A DNA stretch of 64,000 bases, taken from IMG/VR virus record IMGVR_UViG_3300023184_003237, positions 1 through 64,000 of that record; one strand, given 5' to 3'. A model generated the notes under the pieces. It saw only the letters and a list, made by a program, of their open reading frames with translations. It did not search any database and had not been told where the DNA came from. The DNA is from a virus. A program made the translations under genes and the position numbers. Below are positions 60,493 to 64,000 of the stretch, piece by piece (the stretch's first letter is position 1; each line of letters starts with the position of its first letter).

Positions 60493-63400
60493 ATGCTAAG
60501 AGATGTATTTTATTACGGTAATAAACCCAATGTTCACCCAAGAGAAAAATTTGCAACTTCAATAGAAGATGCTAGACAACAATGTACCACTGAACATTTT
60601 TGGATAATCAACGAATACTGTGATTATCAGAATTTTGATTGGGACTTTGATTTTGAATTCTTACCCAATGAAGATGTATGGGCGGAAGAACACAACAACG
60701 TATGGCCTAGTCAGCATCAAAAAGATAGCGGAACCTGGCTATGCTCATCTCAACCAAGTCAAGTAATTATTTATAGAAATGATGTTAATCCGGTAATTCG
60801 TAAAAATATAAAAAATGATAATTGGGTATTGGTATATCCAGTTGACGAAACTAAATTTGATTTTAGTTGGCACCCAGATCCAACAGATCCTCCCTATATA
60901 CATTCATGGGGATGTAAATTTTTCCCAGTAGAATTGCAAGCCTGTGTAGAATATCATGCACCAGGTGCCAGTACTATAAAGTATATGAGAGGTGTTGTAG
61001 AATTATTACCCCAGCCTGATAAATTTGACCATTTTGAAAATAGTTATGATATAGATTATTCTTGGGTACCTGATCCAACAAGCCCTCCCTACATTTATGT
61101 ATGGGGAAATCAGTGGAACAAACCTGAAGATAAAATTAGTATTCAGTATGTTGTAGAAGGTGCAACAGAATATAAGTTTATGAAAGAACGGGCTACACGT
61201 AAACCATGTTTAGAAAATTGGGCTATTCCTGAAAATATTGATTATAAAAATTTTGATTATTCATGGGAACCTAGTCCAGCCGAACCACCTTTCATTTATC
61301 AATTTGGAACACAATGGCAAAAAACAGGTGGGCCTCGATATGAGGTTGAGGGTGCAACAGAAATCAAGTATATAGATATTTTTAAAGCTAAAAGATTAGT
61401 TAATATGACTAATTGGACCTTACCTAAAAATATTGATATTAAAGATTTTGATTTTAGTTGGCACCCAGACGATACCAGTCCTCCATACATATATAGATTT
61501 CCAACTCAATGGGCTATGAGTGGTGGACCAGTATATGTTGTACCTGAGGCAACTGAAATAAAATATATTGACACATTGGTAGCAAAAGCTACAGCGTCAA
61601 TGGATAATTGGGAGATACCTGATTATATTGATGTTGATAATTTTGATTATAGTTGGCATCCATATATAGAAGATGAACCTTACATATATCAATTTGGTAC
61701 TCAATGGCAAAAGACCGGGGGCCCAAAATATATAACTCCCGGGACAAATAAAAATAGTCCTGTGAAATATATTGATACACGTATTATTAAAGCAAAACGA
61801 CTACCTAATAAAAAAGCATTTACTACATTAGATAATATTGTAATTAAAGATTTTGATTATTCATGGCATCCAGATACTACAGAAGAATCTTTTATTTATG
61901 TGTTTGGAAATACGCAGTATCCAGCAGAAATAATGCCTACAATTGAGTATGTGATGCCAGGGGCAACTCAAATAAAATATATAAATGATATAGTTGTTAA
62001 ATTAGGAGAAAATAGAAATAACTGGATAATTACACAACCTATTGCTGAGGATAACTTTGACTTTAGTTGGGTGCCTAATCCCAAAGATCCTCCTTACATA
62101 TATACATGGGGTAATAAATATATTTCTAATTTATATAAGCCGACGATTCAATATAAAGTAGAAGGCGCAATTGAAATAAAATATATGGATGATCTTGTTA
62201 AAGTATTACCTGAATTAGATAAATGGGTGATACCGGCTAATATTGATGATAGTTTTTTTGATTATACATGGAGACCTGATCCATTAGAACCAGATTTAAT
62301 TTGGCAGTTCGGAACACAATGGCAAAAGACAGGTGGACCAAGATATATAGTACCGGGCGCTACTGAAATAAAATATGTTGACACTCAAAAAGTAAAAGTA
62401 TTACCAAACAATGTTTATTGGAAAATAATAGATAATCTTAAAATAAAAGAATTTGATTATTCATGGCATCCGGATGAAACCGAAGAATCTTTTATTTATG
62501 TGTTTGGAAATACGCAGTATCCAGCAGAAATAATGCCTACAATTGAGTATGTGATGCCAGGGGCAACTCAAATAAAATATATAGGAGAAGTTATTGCTCT
62601 ACTTGATGTAGATATGAATGGATGGATAGTACCTGACAATATTGATATTGGTGAGTTTGATTTTAGCTGGAAGCCTAATCCCAAAGACCCAGCCTACATA
62701 TATGAGTTTGGCACTCAATGGCAAAAGACAGGTGGACCACGATATATAATACCGGGTGCTACTGAAATAAAATATGTTGACACTCAAAAAGTTAAAATAT
62801 TAACAAATAAATTAAATTGGATTATACCTAAAAAGATTGATATTACAGATTTTGATTTTAGCTGGCATCCAGATGACTCCAGTCCTCCATACATATATAG
62901 ATTTCCAACTCAATGGGCTACTAGTGGCGGACCAGAATACATTGTATCAGGTGCAACTGAAATAAAATATATTGACATATTGATGGCAAAAGCAGTACCT
63001 GACAAAACAAATTGGGAATTTGATCCTACAACGATTGATGTTAATAATTTTGATTTTAGTTGGCATCCATATATAGAAGATGAGCCGTACATATATCAAT
63101 TTGGTACTCAATGGCAAAAGACAGGTGGCCCGCGCTATGTAACTCCTGGAGCGCATAAAAATAGCCCTGTGAAATATATTGATACACGTATTATTAAATC
63201 AAAACGTTTATCTAATAAAAAATATTGGAGAACAGTCAACAATTATGTAATTGCTGATTTTGATTATAGTTGGCATCCTGATGAAACCGAAGAATCTTTT
63301 ATATATGTTTTTGGCAATACGCAGTATCCAGCAGAGATAATGCCTACTATTGAATATTATATTCCTGGAGCTGATCAATACAAATATATAAATGATATAG

Positions 63401-64000
63401 TTGTAAAGCTAGGGGAAAATAAATTAAATTGGATCATTCCTAATAACGTAGATACTACTGACTTTGATTTCAGTTGGGTGCCTAATCCCAAAGACCCAGC
63501 CTACATATATGAGTTTGGTACTCAATGGCAAAAGACAGGTGGACCAAGATATATAGTACCGGGCGCTACTGAAATAAAATACGTTGACACTCAAAAAGTA
63601 CTGGCACTGCCTAATAAAAATAATTGGGTAATGCCGATCGGGTTAAAAATTGCTAGTTTTGATTATTCATGGCATCCAGATGCAACGGAAGAAGATTATA
63701 TTTATCAATTTGGCACTCAATGGGTAATGACCGGCGGACCCAAGTATGTAATGCCCGGGGCTACACAAGTTAAATATATTGACAATAATAATGCTATAAT
63801 TGGTCCTAATAAAGCAAATTGGGTAATACCTAAAAATATTGCAGTAGACCAATTTGATTTTAGTTGGCATCCACATCCCGATGATCCTATGTTCATCTAT
63901 CATTTTGGTACACAATGGCAAAAGACCGGCGGTCCAAAATATTTAACGCCCGGCGTTAATAAAGATAGTCCAGTAAAATATATTGATACACGTATTATTA
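60493..64000 (+). CDS. Repeat protein with N-terminal GT-A-like remnant, runs off right edge
   Basis: The frame opens with ATG at 60493 and is open to base 64000 (1169 full codons) without a stop. The first ~95 residues (DVFYYGNKPNVHPREKFATS, EHFWIINEYCDYQNFDWDFD, EHNNVWPSQHQKDSGTWL) look like an altered form of the domain in the 40181 gene, with the acidic motif replaced. From residue ~120 there are sixteen ~66-residue units of the form F-D-[FY]-S-W-H-P-D, then PPYIYxFGTQWQKTGGP, then YxVPGATEIKYID. I do not know a defined function; it could be a large adhesin or a multi-repeat transferase whose catalytic end is outside the window. It starts 8 bases after the carbamoyltransferase stop and has no visible ribosome site. 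No signal peptide is seen. Confidence 0.75.
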   Translation, partial: MLRDVFYYGNKPNVHPREKFATSIEDARQQCTTEHFWIINEYCDYQNFDWDFDFEFLPNEDVWAEEHNNVWPSQHQKDSGTWLCSSQPSQVIIYRNDVNPVIRKNIKNDNWVLVYPVDETKFDFSWHPDPTDPPYIHSWGCKFFPVELQACVEYHAPGASTIKYMRGVVELLPQPDKFDHFENSYDIDYSWVPDPTSPPYIYVWGNQWNKPEDKISIQYVVEGATEYKFMKERATRKPCLENWAIPENIDYKNFDYSWEPSPAEPPFIYQFGTQWQKTGGPRYEVEGATEIKYIDIFKAKRLVNMTNWTLPKNIDIKDFDFSWHPDDTSPPYIYRFPTQWAMSGGPVYVVPEATEIKYIDTLVAKATASMDNWEIPDYIDVDNFDYSWHPYIEDEPYIYQFGTQWQKTGGPKYITPGTNKNSPVKYIDTRIIKAKRLPNKKAFTTLDNIVIKDFDYSWHPDTTEESFIYVFGNTQYPAEIMPTIEYVMPGATQIKYINDIVVKLGENRNNWIITQPIAEDNFDFSWVPNPKDPPYIYTWGNKYISNLYKPTIQYKVEGAIEIKYMDDLVKVLPELDKWVIPANIDDSFFDYTWRPDPLEPDLIWQFGTQWQKTGGPRYIVPGATEIKYVDTQKVKVLPNNVYWKIIDNLKIKEFDYSWHPDETEESFIYVFGNTQYPAEIMPTIEYVMPGATQIKYIGEVIALLDVDMNGWIVPDNIDIGEFDFSWKPNPKDPAYIYEFGTQWQKTGGPRYIIPGATEIKYVDTQKVKILTNKLNWIIPKKIDITDFDFSWHPDDSSPPYIYRFPTQWATSGGPEYIVSGATEIKYIDILMAKAVPDKTNWEFDPTTIDVNNFDFSWHPYIEDEPYIYQFGTQWQKTGGPRYVTPGAHKNSPVKYIDTRIIKSKRLSNKKYWRTVNNYVIADFDYSWHPDETEESFIYVFGNTQYPAEIMPTIEYYIPGADQYKYINDIVVKLGENKLNWIIPNNVDTTDFDFSWVPNPKDPAYIYEFGTQWQKTGGPRYIVPGATEIKYVDTQKVLALPNKNNWVMPIGLKIASFDYSWHPDATEEDYIYQFGTQWVMTGGPKYVMPGATQVKYIDNNNAIIGPNKANWVIPKNIAVDQFDFSWHPHPDDPMFIYHFGTQWQKTGGPKYLTPGVNKDSPVKYIDTRII
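61882..61983 (+). repeat. Exact 102-bp duplicate, first copy
   Basis: Bases 61882-61983 are identical to 62482-62583, exactly 600 bases (three units) downstream, while flanking unit sequence differs. This points to a recent copying event inside the array. Confidence 0.9.
62482..62583 (+). repeat. Exact 102-bp duplicate, second copy
   Basis: This is identical over 102 bases to 61882-61983. A diverged third version of the same unit lies near 63289-63392. Confidence 0.9.

Larger units (their letters stand above)
60850..64000 (+). repeat. Sixteen ~200-bp in-frame units (W/P/Y-rich repeat array)
   Basis: The FD(F/Y)SW-type core occurs near 60855, 61051, 61255, 61447, 61642, 61852, 62056, 62260, 62452, 62656, 62851, 63049, 63259, 63463, 63658 and 63853, about every 200 bases. 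Units 4-7 (RFPTQWA, then KNSPVKYIDTRII, then FGNTQYPAEIM, then VPNPKD) recur in the same order as units 11-14. The array continues beyond the window. Confidence 0.9.

Noticed and set aside
61299-63921. Several minus-strand frames of 60-84 codons in the repeat array
   Set aside because: They recur because the repeat units recur; the plus-strand frame is continuous and patterned.
1-64000. tRNA genes, integrase, attachment sites, insertion sequences
   Set aside because: None was seen. Gaps between genes are too short for tRNA except three of under 100 bases, which show no cloverleaf or TTCRA signature.

Overview
This window is a stretch of an AT-rich genome (roughly one third G+C by eye) from a tailed phage with a T4-type contractile tail. 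The main evidence is T4 core genes in recognisable order. On the minus strand at the left are the Mre11-like recombination nuclease gp47 and the late sigma factor gp55. On the plus strand follow a gp48/gp54-like tail-tube cap protein, a gp53-like wedge protein, a probable gp27-like hub, a gp5-like spike, gp25 and gp6. The genome is packed: no gene-free stretch exceeds 100 bases, many start and stop codons overlap, and I found no tRNA, rRNA, integrase or CRISPR. The host cannot be named from the sequence. The gene types resemble those of uncultured aquatic T4-like phages.

Layout. (1) 1-2394, minus strand: gp47 (cut by the left edge), gp55 and a free-standing NUMOD4/HNH homing endonuclease. (2) 2494-14959, plus strand: the baseplate module. 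(3) 14988-34883: one uninterrupted 6631-codon gene for a giant tail/baseplate protein built from repeated modules, including two probable beta-propellers. (4) 34898-37933: three small to mid-sized virion genes and a 49-residue mini-gene. (5) 37982-60484: an accessory island of glycosyltransferase-like proteins, seven radical SAM proteins (five twitch/SPASM-like, two with an N-terminal B12-binding-like domain), a GDP-mannose 3,5-epimerase-like protein, a UDP-sugar dehydrogenase fused to a repeated glycosyltransferase-like domain, two SGNH-hydrolase-like proteins, a 32-residue microprotein and a NodU/CmcH-type carbamoyltransferase. (6) 60493-64000: an open frame running off the right edge, made of sixteen ~66-residue W/P/Y-rich repeats.

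How the parts fit together. gp55 should direct late transcription. A TAAATA element, often extended to TAAATACT as in the T4 late promoter TATAAATACTATT, lies just upstream of many of the plus-strand transcription units, which suggests the tail genes and the island are gp55-dependent late units. The island looks like a sugar-nucleotide, glycosyl-transfer and radical-chemistry pathway that could decorate the phage's own large tail proteins or a host surface polymer. That role is inference. The strongest candidates for something undescribed are the radical SAM/carbamoyl/epimerase island, the thrice-used glycosyltransferase-like domain with its dehydrogenase fusion, the 6631-residue tail protein, the shuffled-repeat protein at the right edge, and a hairpin at 37950-37990 that may gate translation of the first island gene in the manner of T4 gene e.
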